This document shows, piece by piece, positions 53,775 to 61,949 of a stretch of 64,000 bases of DNA. Under the pieces are notes generated by a model. It ran no database searches and had not been told where the DNA came from. It saw only the letters and a program-made list of their open reading frames with translations. Where the stretch lies: NCBI GenBank assembly GCA_963974595.1, contig CAXBDA010000004.1, positions 1-64,000 on the forward strand, in the 5' to 3' direction. The position numbers and the translations under genes are program-made. This DNA comes from PZPK01 sp963974595 (GTDB lineage: Bacteria; Pseudomonadota; Gammaproteobacteria; Pseudomonadales; Oleiphilaceae). Numbering within the stretch: position 1 is the first letter of the stretch; every line of letters starts with the position of its first letter.

Positions 53775-54986
53775 ATGAAAAACACCCTCGGTCTAACCAT
53801 TTCAATGCTCGCACTTGGCCTTACATCAGCACTGCCATTGCAAGCAAGTGAATCTGCCAACACCATTACAGAAGCGCTAACAGGTGGCAAAGCAGATGTA
53901 GCATTACGATATAGAGCAGAGTATGTAGATCAAGATGGCCCTACTCGTGAAGCTAAAGCATCGACACTCAAGTCACGCATCACTTACAAAACACTACCCA
54001 TTGAAGGCTTTTCTGCAACGTTTGAAATGGATAATGTCAGTGTTGTTTTTGATGACAACTACAATGACGGTTCCGGATTGGATAACGACCCGGAAGCGGT
54101 TGTAGCCGATGCAACCTATACAGAAATCAATCAAGGGTATTTAGATTATGCGGCAGGCAACACTATCGTCAGATATGGTCGCCAACGTATTTTGCTAGAT
54201 AATGAACGTTTTGTCGGTGGCGTTGGCTGGCGTCAAAATGAACAAACCTATGACGCATTTTCTATCATCAATAACAGTCTGCCAGAAACCACAATCACCA
54301 TTGCGAATGTTTACAACATTAATAGAATTGATGGTGGAAATATTGATGGTAATGATCATCAAATTTATCATCTTCTGAATGAAAGCATTAAAGGCCTGAA
54401 AGTAAGCGCCTATTATTATGACCTAAAAGGCCAAGCAGGCACTGCAATTGCTTCCAACTTAAGCACAATGGGCTTAAGAGTGAATGGAAAGACCCCTATA
54501 AATGACGACCTTTCTCTGCTTTACATAGCAGAATATGCTGAACAAGAAAAGGATGCCGCAGCACAGTATAATACAGAGTATTTGAATCTTGAAGCGGGCA
54601 TCACACTCGCCGGTATCACTGCAAAATTAGCCTATGAGCTTCAAAGTTCAGATAATGGTAATACTGCATTTACAACGCCATTAGGTACCAACCATTCGTT
54701 CAATGGCTGGGCAGATCTGTTCCTTTCAACACCTAATACGGGTTTAGTAGATAGTGCTATCACGTTCTCGAGTGCACTTTTAGGCCCTAAAATTGCACTG
54801 ACTTATCACCAGTTCGATTCTGATGTGAATAACATTGATTTTGGTAACGAAATTGATTTAGCGGTTAGCAAAAAATTTACAGAAAACTATTCGGGCTTAT
54901 TTAAACTAGCCAAGTTCGATGGCAAAGCAGAAGGCGGCAAGCCTGACACCACTAAAGTCTGGTTACAGTTACAAGCTAAATTTTAA
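53775..54986 (+). CDS. Outer-membrane porin, alginate-export (Alginate_exp) type
   Basis: 403 residues. The signal peptide (about 1-23, ISMLALGLTSALPLQA) is followed by a beta-strand-rich barrel with alternating patterns (VALRYRAEYVDQ, NTIVRYGRQRILLDNERFVG, TYDAFSIINN) that matches the alginate-export/OprB-like fold. It ends in Phe (LQLQAKF), as outer-membrane barrels do. I chose ATG 53775 because AGGA lies eight bases upstream; the in-frame TTG six bases earlier is unlikely. It sits within the nitrate cluster, so diffusion of small anions across the outer membrane is an inference only. It ends in a clear terminator. Confidence 0.82.
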   Translation: MKNTLGLTISMLALGLTSALPLQASESANTITEALTGGKADVALRYRAEYVDQDGPTREAKASTLKSRITYKTLPIEGFSATFEMDNVSVVFDDNYNDGSGLDNDPEAVVADATYTEINQGYLDYAAGNTIVRYGRQRILLDNERFVGGVGWRQNEQTYDAFSIINNSLPETTITIANVYNINRIDGGNIDGNDHQIYHLLNESIKGLKVSAYYYDLKGQAGTAIASNLSTMGLRVNGKTPINDDLSLLYIAEYAEQEKDAAAQYNTEYLNLEAGITLAGITAKLAYELQSSDNGNTAFTTPLGTNHSFNGWADLFLSTPNTGLVDSAITFSSALLGPKIALTYHQFDSDVNNIDFGNEIDLAVSKKFTENYSGLFKLAKFDGKAEGGKPDTTKVWLQLQAKF

Positions 54987-55062
54987 GCTGCCACGTTATA
55001 TTAATCAGGTAACACTTATAGAGCATTTATGCTTATCAGGACTTGACCTATATTTGTTACCA

Positions 55063-55096
55063 GTGTGAGGGCCTTTTTCTGCCCTCGCTCTTTTTA
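55063..55096 (+). terminator. Terminator after the porin gene
   Basis: GTGAGGGC-CTTTTTCT-GCCCTCGC stem (8 bp) followed by TCTTTTT. Confidence 0.85.
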
Positions 55097-55264
55097 AAAA
55101 TATGCGCAAACCCATAAGGCTTTGCGCTATTTCTTTTATATTTAAGCGCATTTTTCTTGATGACTGCTAAGCTTAAACATGCACTTTATTTTGAAGTACA
55201 TCTCTTTGTTCTGGGTGATTTTATCAACATAATGGCCTGAGAGTGATGCTTAGGAGTTTACTTA

Positions 55265-55876
55265 ATGCTCAATGAAAACACACTACAAACGGTGATCGCT
55301 GCAAAAGTATCTGCAGAACTTTATCACGCGCAGGAAATCACTCGAAGTCTATCAATTTCATCCAAGAACTTACGTGTACTGGCGAAACGAATTGGAGAAA
55401 GCGCAGCCGGTCTAGCAGTACTGGCAACCTTTTACGACGAGTGCTCAAGAGAGTCTATTTCTCTAGCCGATCATGTCAGTGCAATGACGATTCAAACAGC
55501 TAATCGAGCCGTAAAAGAATGGCGATATAGTATATATGAAGAAAAATTAGAACAGGCTTGCAAAAAAATGGGGGATCGCCCTGCCCCTGAAAATATTATG
55601 GTAGTACTGAATGCGAAGCCAGAGCGAGAGATGCAAAGCAAAGAACATATGTCCCACTTTAACCGTGAATTACACGACTTGCTGATTTCCATGCAAAAGA
55701 ATATTCGGAGTATTGCTGTTATCGCCGTAAATTCAAAAATCGAAGCACCCAGAACGGGCGTTCATAGCCCTGTTCTGCTCGATATGGCGCAAAATGTCGA
55801 AGAAATGATTAAACAAATACTCAAACATATCGATACTGCCTTAAAATTCCTCTCTAAAAATAAACAAATACTCTAG
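55265..55876 (+). CDS. Small soluble helical protein with MCP-like segment, partner of the ODP gene
   Basis: 203 residues, no signal or membrane segment, almost wholly helical. The segment SSKNLRVLAKRIGESAAGLAVLATFYDEC resembles the adaptation-helix region of small cytoplasmic MCP-like proteins, but the canonical chemoreceptor hairpin (NAAIEAARAG) is absent. The gene ends eight bases before the ODP-type MBL gene, so the two form a tight unit behind a well-placed TAGGAG ribosome site. In Treponema denticola an ODP works with an MCP to sense O2. Here this protein could be the helical signalling partner; the assignment is by motif and context. Confidence 0.6.
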   Translation: MLNENTLQTVIAAKVSAELYHAQEITRSLSISSKNLRVLAKRIGESAAGLAVLATFYDECSRESISLADHVSAMTIQTANRAVKEWRYSIYEEKLEQACKKMGDRPAPENIMVVLNAKPEREMQSKEHMSHFNRELHDLLISMQKNIRSIAVIAVNSKIEAPRTGVHSPVLLDMAQNVEEMIKQILKHIDTALKFLSKNKQIL

Positions 55877-55884
55877 GAAGTCAC

Positions 55885-56625
55885 ATGAAGTCTGCCTCTA
55901 TTTATAATGAAAAACATCAATGGGTCTATTTCGGGAGAGATCCTGAAAAACCAGAAAAAATAATTGATTCCAACCAATTTATGATTATCAATAATGATCA
56001 GGCCATCTTACTTGATCCAGGCGGTGTGGAACTATTTGCCCCCATGCTTAGCTCGGTCGTAAAATATATTCCACTTGAACAAATTACTCAGATTTTTGCT
56101 TCTCACCAAGACCCTGACATTATCTCTTCACTTGGTTTATGGGATCAGGTCATCCCAAAAGCGAAACTGCATGGCCCTTGGCTATGGGAGAGTTTTATTA
56201 CTCATTTTGGTATGAATAACATTGAGTATATCCCCATCCCTGATGAAGGAAAAACTTTAGATGTTGGCGGTTTATCCTTGCAGCTCATACCGGCACATTA
56301 CTTACATTCATCAGGCAACTTTAGTGTGTATGATCCTGTTTCGAAAATACTATTCTCTGGAGATATTGGCGCAGCATTAGAGCCTATTGATAGCCCGATG
56401 TATGTCGATAACTTTGAAGACCATATCCCAAAAATGAAACTTTTCCATCAACGCTGGATGCCATCCAATGCAGCAAAACAGGATTGGATTAAACGTGTAA
56501 GAAAGCTCGATATTGAAATGATGCTGCCACAACATGGCCGCATGTTTAAAGGTGAAAATGTCGGTAAATTTCTGGACTGGTTCGAGCACTTACAGGTAGG
56601 CTCCGCAATTTCCCTAAAAGAATGA
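55885..56625 (+). CDS. ODP-type diiron MBL-fold protein (candidate oxygen sensor)
   Basis: 246 residues, the size of a stand-alone metallo-beta-lactamase domain of the flavodiiron type without flavodoxin. Metal ligands that I can place are H74, D76 and D78 (SHQDPD), H141 (YLHSSGNF), D160 (SGDIG) and H217 (PQHGRMF). The Ile after D78 replaces the His of active flavodiiron enzymes. Such single-domain proteins are called ODP (oxygen-binding diiron protein) and in Treponema bind O2 for chemotactic signalling. It follows the MCP-like gene by eight bases and precedes trhP by seven, so a three-gene operon is likely. An NO or O2 reductase role is less likely because no flavodoxin domain is present. 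Confidence 0.75.
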   Translation: MKSASIYNEKHQWVYFGRDPEKPEKIIDSNQFMIINNDQAILLDPGGVELFAPMLSSVVKYIPLEQITQIFASHQDPDIISSLGLWDQVIPKAKLHGPWLWESFITHFGMNNIEYIPIPDEGKTLDVGGLSLQLIPAHYLHSSGNFSVYDPVSKILFSGDIGAALEPIDSPMYVDNFEDHIPKMKLFHQRWMPSNAAKQDWIKRVRKLDIEMMLPQHGRMFKGENVGKFLDWFEHLQVGSAISLKE

Positions 56626-56632
56626 AGGCAAT

Positions 56633-58063
56633 ATGAACAAAACTGAATTACTCTCTCCGGCTGGCTCACTAAAAAACATGGAATATGCATTCGCCTATGG
56701 CGCGGATGCTGTCTACGCAGGCCAGCCACGTTATAGCTTGCGGGTACGAGAAAATGAATTTAACCGAATAGAGAATATTGCCCAAGGCGTTCAACGTGCC
56801 CATGAGCTCGGTAAGCAATTCTACATCGCGTCTAATATCAGCCCACACAACGATAAAGTAAAAAGCTATTTGCGTGATATGGAAGAAGTGGTGGCGATGA
56901 AACCCGATGCGCTGATAATGTCTGATCCAGGCATTATCATGCTGGTAAGAGAAAAGTGGCCCGATTTACCGATTCATCTTTCTGTGCAAGCGAATGCTGT
57001 TAACTGGGCAACCGTTAAATTCTGGCAAAAACAAGGTTTAACGCGGGTTATTCTATCGCGTGAGCTATCTCTAGATGAAATTGCCGAAATCAAGCAGCGC
57101 TGCCCAGAAATGGAAATCGAAGTCTTTGTTCATGGCGCATTGTGTATTGCTTATTCGGGTCGCTGCTTACTTTCAGGTTATATGACGCACCGAGACTCAA
57201 ACCAAGGCGCGTGTACTAATTCTTGTCGATGGAAGTATCAAACACATGAAGCTGAAAACAGCGCAGGAGGTGAAATTGTGCCGAGCCAGCCAGTATCGCA
57301 CCTTGACCCGTCTTTAGAAAAGCTAGCATTTACAGCTTCTGCCAAATCACCATCCCAAGAATGGCCTCAAGAGCAGCTTTCACAACCTCATTTAGATGAA
57401 GATTTATCGAAAGTGTCGCCTTTGTATCTTCTACAAGAAAAAGGTCGTCCGGGTGAATTTATGCCTGCGTATGAAGATGAACACGGCACTTACATTATGA
57501 ACTCTAAAGATTTAAGAGCGGTGCAACATGTTAAACGCTTAATCGATATAGGCGTTGAATCCCTGAAAATAGAAGGCCGCACCAAGTCATATTATTATGC
57601 TGCGAGAACCGCACAAGTTTATCGTCGAGCCATTGATGATGCACTAGCAGGCAGGGAATTTAATATGGCTCTCATGGATGACTTGGAAGGCATGGCTAAT
57701 CGCGGTTTTACCGAAGGTTTTTATCGACGACATGTGCCTGATGAGTATCAAAACTACGAAACCGGTAATTCAAGATCGACAAAGCAGCTATTCGTAGCCG
57801 ATATTGTTAATGCCAACATGGCTGAAAATACCTTAAGCCTAGAAGCGAAAAATAAGTTTGAAGTTGGCGACCACTTAACGCTGATGACCCCAAAAGGCAA
57901 TATCGCCTTCAACGTAGCTCAGCTGAGAAACACGAAAAACCAACAAACTGTTGAGGCAGCTTTAGGCTCTGGTTATCTCGTTGATCTTGATATTCCAGAA
58001 CTATCTCAACTGGGCCTATCACCCGATCAGCTAGCAAAAGGTTTGTTGGTTAAAGACCTTTAA
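56633..58063 (+). CDS. trhP: U32-family tRNA hydroxylation protein TrhP (YegQ)
   Basis: 476 residues. The U32 core opens LLSPAGSLKNMEYAFAYGADAVYAG, with the conserved cysteines in HGALCIAYSGRCLLSGY and GACTNSCRWKY (likely Fe-S ligands). In E. coli, TrhP makes 5-hydroxyuridine at tRNA position 34 by an O2-independent, prephenate-linked route. Compared with YegQ (~450 residues) it has a longer polar insert around residues 205-260 (QTHEAENSAGGEIVPS...), of unknown role. AAGG in the seven-base gap after the ODP gene is its ribosome site. Its link to an O2-sensor module may reflect low-O2 physiology. Confidence 0.88.
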   Translation: MNKTELLSPAGSLKNMEYAFAYGADAVYAGQPRYSLRVRENEFNRIENIAQGVQRAHELGKQFYIASNISPHNDKVKSYLRDMEEVVAMKPDALIMSDPGIIMLVREKWPDLPIHLSVQANAVNWATVKFWQKQGLTRVILSRELSLDEIAEIKQRCPEMEIEVFVHGALCIAYSGRCLLSGYMTHRDSNQGACTNSCRWKYQTHEAENSAGGEIVPSQPVSHLDPSLEKLAFTASAKSPSQEWPQEQLSQPHLDEDLSKVSPLYLLQEKGRPGEFMPAYEDEHGTYIMNSKDLRAVQHVKRLIDIGVESLKIEGRTKSYYYAARTAQVYRRAIDDALAGREFNMALMDDLEGMANRGFTEGFYRRHVPDEYQNYETGNSRSTKQLFVADIVNANMAENTLSLEAKNKFEVGDHLTLMTPKGNIAFNVAQLRNTKNQQTVEAALGSGYLVDLDIPELSQLGLSPDQLAKGLLVKDL

Positions 58064-58145
58064 AAACCTAGAAATTTCTACCCTTCTCGGCCTTTCCTTA
58101 ACAGGGGGAAGGTGCTTAAAATGGGTTTTGACAGGACGAAATCTG

Positions 58146-59354
58146 ATGACACAAAAGCATAAACACCCCGCCATTTTCAATTTGGGATTTAGAACATTTT
58201 TTGCGGGGGCCAGTATATTTTCATTTATTAGCATCGCTAGCTGGCTGATAATTTATGCCAACATGAACGGTGCATTCTCATCTAATGTTATTTTTTCCTT
58301 TTTTAACTTCAAAATACTTAGCCCTTTCCAGTGGCATGCTCATGAAATGATTTATGGCTACAGCCTAGCGGTAATTGCAGGTTTTTTACTCACCGCGGTA
58401 AAAAACTGGACAGGCATACAAACGATTCACGGCTACCCACTCGCCGTTCTTTTCAGTCTTTGGGCCTTGGCTCGTGTTACTTGGTTAGCCGGTGAACAAT
58501 GGCTTTTGCTTGCCGCACTATTCGATTTAGCATTTATCATCGGGCTGATAATTGCTGTCGCTTCTCCCATTGTTGCCACTAAACAATGGCGCCAGATGGC
58601 GATACTCTCCAAACTATTTCTGCTGGCCTTTGGTAATTTCGCTTTTTATTTAGAGGCATTTTCCTACTTGGAAAACGGTATACATATCGCGCTCTATGGC
58701 GGGCTTTATCTGGTGATTGGTTTAATACTCACCATTGGCCGACGTATCATCCCGCTTTTCGTGCAAAATGGTGTAGCCTACGACGTCACTTTATTTAATT
58801 CCAAGTGGCTCGATATAGGCAGCTTAATTGGCTTGCTTGGCTTTTTTATTACAGAAGTTTTTCTATCAGCACCTTACTTATCCATCGTATTTGCCAGTTT
58901 GATGTTTGCTATTACGAGTATTCGCATTACGGGCTGGTATACCCATGGCATATGGTCTAACCCGCTACTTTGGTGTTTCTATGTTGCCCTGTTTTTTATC
59001 GACATGGGTTTCTTATTATTTATCCTGTCTTACTGGTTTGACATCTCACCATTTTTATCTGTGCATGCCTTTGCTTTCGGTGCCATAGGTGTCATCACTA
59101 TGGGAATGATGGCACGTGTTTCCACAGGCCATACCGGGCGCAGTTTGAAAAACCTGCCAAAAAGCTTGTTACTTGCTTTACTAATACTATCTCTGGGTGC
59201 CTTTGTGAGAGTTTTCTTGCCTTTAATTGCGCCAAACTTTTACCCATCCTGGGTACTCTTGTCAGGACTTTTATGGCTTGGTGCCTTTGGTTTATTTTTA
59301 TTCGTATTTTTACCCTACTGGATTCAACCTAGAGTGGATAAGAAATACGGTTAG
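58146..59354 (+). CDS. nnrS: NnrS family membrane protein
   Basis: 402 residues, about 12 membrane helices. NnrS signatures are the N-terminal FNLGFRTFFAGA, WHAHEMIYGYSLAVIAGFLLTA (haem-ligand histidines), GRRIIPLFVQNG and MMARVSTGHTGR. NnrS proteins are haem- and copper-binding and ease NO stress, often near denitrification genes. ATG 58146 has AGGA nine bases upstream; the upstream in-frame TTG at 58128 is disfavoured. The gene lies 82 bp after trhP and precedes pyrC by 68 bp. Confidence 0.9.
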   Translation: MTQKHKHPAIFNLGFRTFFAGASIFSFISIASWLIIYANMNGAFSSNVIFSFFNFKILSPFQWHAHEMIYGYSLAVIAGFLLTAVKNWTGIQTIHGYPLAVLFSLWALARVTWLAGEQWLLLAALFDLAFIIGLIIAVASPIVATKQWRQMAILSKLFLLAFGNFAFYLEAFSYLENGIHIALYGGLYLVIGLILTIGRRIIPLFVQNGVAYDVTLFNSKWLDIGSLIGLLGFFITEVFLSAPYLSIVFASLMFAITSIRITGWYTHGIWSNPLLWCFYVALFFIDMGFLLFILSYWFDISPFLSVHAFAFGAIGVITMGMMARVSTGHTGRSLKNLPKSLLLALLILSLGAFVRVFLPLIAPNFYPSWVLLSGLLWLGAFGLFLFVFLPYWIQPRVDKKYG

Positions 59355-59422
59355 AAACCTCACTATTCGGCGCATTTTAGGGCATAATATTCACTCAATT
59401 ATTAGCTCTAAAAAGGTTTAGC

Positions 59423-60472
59423 ATGAATTCATTGACTATTATTGCCCCAGACGACTGGCACTTACATTTTCGCGATGGTGACATGCTTCCTGAAACCGTC
59501 CCTGCCACTGCCCGTTGTTTCAAACGGGCGATAGTCATGCCAAATTTAGTACCCCCCATTGTTAATGCTGATATGGCCTTGGCTTACAAAAAACGAATTC
59601 TGGCGGCATCGCCTGAAGACTGTGATTTCACACCTTTAATGACTTTATACCTCACCAACAACACCAGCCCGAGTGATATACACGAAGCAATTACACACGG
59701 CATTACTGCTGCAAAACTTTACCCTGCTGGCGCAACAACTAACTCAGATGCGGCCGTTTCGACACTCGAGTCACTCTTCCCTGTATTTCAAACTATGTCT
59801 GATTCAGGCATGCCTTTGTTGATTCATGGCGAAGTCACCGATAGTTATATTGATATATTTGATCGCGAAAAAGAATTTATCGATCGTCATCTAAAAAACA
59901 TTGTTGCTACTTTTCCGAAACTGAAAGTGGTGTTTGAGCATATCACCACAAAAGATGCCGCTGAGTTTGTTTTGAGCGCATCGAATAATGTGGCCGCCAC
60001 TATTACGCCTCAACATTTACTCCTGAATCGGAATGATTTACTCGTTGGCGGTATTCGACCACATAATTTCTGCCTTCCGGTTCTTAAACGAAATACCCAC
60101 CAGGCAGCACTTCAAGAAGCGGTAAAGTCGGGCTCTAAAAAATTCTTTCTTGGCACGGACTCTGCACCTCATGAGAAACATAAAAAAGAGTCCGCCTGTG
60201 GCTGTGCAGGTTGTTATAGCGCGTGGAGTGCCATCGAACTCTATGCACAAATCTTCGAAGATATCGATGCTTTAGATAAACTTGAAGGTTTCGCGAGCCT
60301 GAATGGCCCAGATTTTTATGGCCTTCCCAGAAACCAGGGTACGATAACCTTAGAAAGAGAAAACTGGACAATTCCGGAAGAAATCATCTTGGCTAACGGA
60401 AAATCGATCGTACCTTTTTATGCCGGCATGCAAGTTAACTGGAAGCTAAAAAATAATACCGAGACTCTGTAA
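59423..60472 (+). CDS. pyrC: Dihydroorotase, homodimeric PyrC type
   Basis: Zinc enzyme of pyrimidine synthesis, carbamoyl aspartate to dihydroorotate. 349 residues, the length of E. coli-type PyrC. Ligand motifs are DDWHLHFRDGDML, the carboxylated Lys in GITAAKLYPAGAT, LIHGEVTD, VFEHITTKDA and LGTDSAPHEKHKKE. AAAAAGG precedes the ATG. It seems unrelated to the nitrate/NO genes beside it. Confidence 0.97.
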   Translation: MNSLTIIAPDDWHLHFRDGDMLPETVPATARCFKRAIVMPNLVPPIVNADMALAYKKRILAASPEDCDFTPLMTLYLTNNTSPSDIHEAITHGITAAKLYPAGATTNSDAAVSTLESLFPVFQTMSDSGMPLLIHGEVTDSYIDIFDREKEFIDRHLKNIVATFPKLKVVFEHITTKDAAEFVLSASNNVAATITPQHLLLNRNDLLVGGIRPHNFCLPVLKRNTHQAALQEAVKSGSKKFFLGTDSAPHEKHKKESACGCAGCYSAWSAIELYAQIFEDIDALDKLEGFASLNGPDFYGLPRNQGTITLERENWTIPEEIILANGKSIVPFYAGMQVNWKLKNNTETL

Positions 60473-60541
60473 TCCAGATAAAACCCAAGCGTAATGTTTA
60501 CACCATTAATCGTTGTAGAAATTCAGATGCCGACTAGACTT

Positions 60542-60556
60542 AAGCTAATTTAGCTT
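60542..60556. promoter_or_regulatory. Inverted repeat before the MCP-type gene
   Basis: AAGCTAA-T-TTAGCTT, perfect 7-bp arms, 25 bp upstream of the start codon and close to its ribosome site. It could be an operator or a leader hairpin. Confidence 0.35.
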
Positions 60557-60580
60557 TCCTATACCTAAAAAGGTTAGTCC

Positions 60581-61696
60581 ATGAAATATGAATACGCTTG
60601 GCTTTTATTCCTTCAGTTATTAGCAACTGCTTGGCTAGTCATTGCCCCACCGCTTCCAGCTTATATTGTTGCGCCTTTAGTATTTTCTACGATGATTGTT
60701 GGCTTCATGATTTGGCAACGTATTCAGCGCTCGCTCGTGCATTTTACTGACACCCCCAGATACAAACGTGCTAATAAAGAAAAACAGAGGCAGCTGGAGC
60801 TACTTGCCCAAATTCAAGAAATGCTGCAAAAGAAGATAGATAGGATTGCACTAAGTAGTGCAAGCACCGAAAGCTTAAGTCAGCAACAAGCGGCTCAATC
60901 GACGGCTACAGCAGAAATACTTTCAAAGTCAGAAAATCTCATCAACACCCTGTCTTCAACGTTAGATGAAAGACTTGATCCGACTATGCAGGAAAACCTC
61001 TACCAATTTGGTGAGATATCAAATGAAGCATTAGCCAAGCTGATCCTACAATTTGAAAATATTCAGGCGGCATCAGTCACTTTGGATAAGAATTTTGATG
61101 ATATTGATGCCCGTTTCAAAGAAGTCATAGAACACTTAGAAGATATTAATAAAATCAACTCCCAAACAAATTTATTAGCCTTAAATGCCGCTATTGAAGC
61201 TGCACGGGCAGGCGATGCGGGTAGAGGTTTTAGCGTGGTTGCTGATGAAGTTAGAACACTGTCGGTACAAACCGATGCTTTCAACGAGAAAATAAGTGCC
61301 AAGCTTGCTGAAACAGAAAGCATGTTTAAAAACTCGGTAGAGTGTCTGGATATTGCAGCACAAGCAGATTTATCCACAATTCATACAGCGAAAAACCAAT
61401 TACTAACATTATGGGAGTCTCTTAAGCCCATTGACCCCGAGAACAATCCAAATCTTAGCTTAGTGGCTGAATTAAAAGCGACCTTATCTCGCCTAAACCA
61501 AGACGCATTAACTGATAAGGAAGTCAAAGATATGATTCAACAAACAGCGCTGGACACTCAATCAAGCGCTGCAAGTTTAGGTCAAACGTTTACACCTATA
61601 TTTCAAAATTTCATAGCGCTATATGCATCTGAAAATGAAAATGAACAAGAAGAATTACGCCAGAAACTAGTCTCACAAATTTATAAACTTCAATAA
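60581..61696 (+). CDS. Membrane-anchored MCP-type signalling protein without periplasmic sensor
   Basis: 371 residues. Two hydrophobic helices at the N-terminus (about 5-22 and 28-45) have almost no loop between them, so there is no periplasmic ligand domain. The rest is coiled coil with the chemoreceptor signalling hairpin NLLALNAAIEAARAGDAGRG and VVADEVRTLS (about residues 195-230). Helical arms on either side are short, and there is no C-terminal CheR pentapeptide. It could be a cytosol-facing or membrane-state receptor. No che or flagellar genes are in the window. An AAGCTAA-T-TTAGCTT inverted repeat precedes it by 25 bp. Confidence 0.88.
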   Translation: MKYEYAWLLFLQLLATAWLVIAPPLPAYIVAPLVFSTMIVGFMIWQRIQRSLVHFTDTPRYKRANKEKQRQLELLAQIQEMLQKKIDRIALSSASTESLSQQQAAQSTATAEILSKSENLINTLSSTLDERLDPTMQENLYQFGEISNEALAKLILQFENIQAASVTLDKNFDDIDARFKEVIEHLEDINKINSQTNLLALNAAIEAARAGDAGRGFSVVADEVRTLSVQTDAFNEKISAKLAETESMFKNSVECLDIAAQADLSTIHTAKNQLLTLWESLKPIDPENNPNLSLVAELKATLSRLNQDALTDKEVKDMIQQTALDTQSSAASLGQTFTPIFQNFIALYASENENEQEELRQKLVSQIYKLQ

Positions 61697-61876
61697 GTTG
61701 AGAGCTGCGTCTACTTGTGAATAAATGTTAATTTTTTTAGCGCTACTTTATCGATAAATTGGGTTATTATTGCCCTGTTTTTTGGTAAAGCAACTCTTGG
61801 ATAAGTTCCACTTCCCACCTTAAAACAAGCATCACAAGCGAATAGTCAGGATTTAGGTGACTGTCGTTTATTAGTA

Positions 61877-61942
61877 TAATTATTTACAACGCTACTCTTA
61901 ATTATTTACAACGCTACTCTTAATTATTTACAACGCTACTCT
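61877..61942. repeat. Three perfect tandem copies of a 22-bp unit
   Basis: Units 61877-61898, 61899-61920 and 61921-61942 are identical, beginning TAATTATTTACAACG and ending CTACTCT. The array ends eight bases before the ATG of the Ig-domain lipoprotein, so it occupies the place of its 5' leader or ribosome site. The unit length is not a multiple of three and the array is not coding. Confidence 0.95.
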
Positions 61943-61949
61943 GAGTCAC

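Noticed and set aside
55225..55238. GTGATTTTATCAA upstream of the MCP-like/ODP pair as an FNR box
   Set aside because: The half-sites are three bases apart instead of four and the left half is poor.
58064..58145. NsrR-type or FNR-type site before nnrS
   Set aside because: There is a small TAGAAATTTCTA palindrome, but it does not match either consensus.
61757..61785. GGG...CCC followed by T6 after the MCP-type gene as a terminator
   Set aside because: The stem is only three base pairs.
61780..61900. Possible c-di-GMP riboswitch in the leader of the Ig lipoprotein
   Set aside because: None of the conserved GEMM core sequences are present; only a short AGTCA/TGACT pairing is visible.
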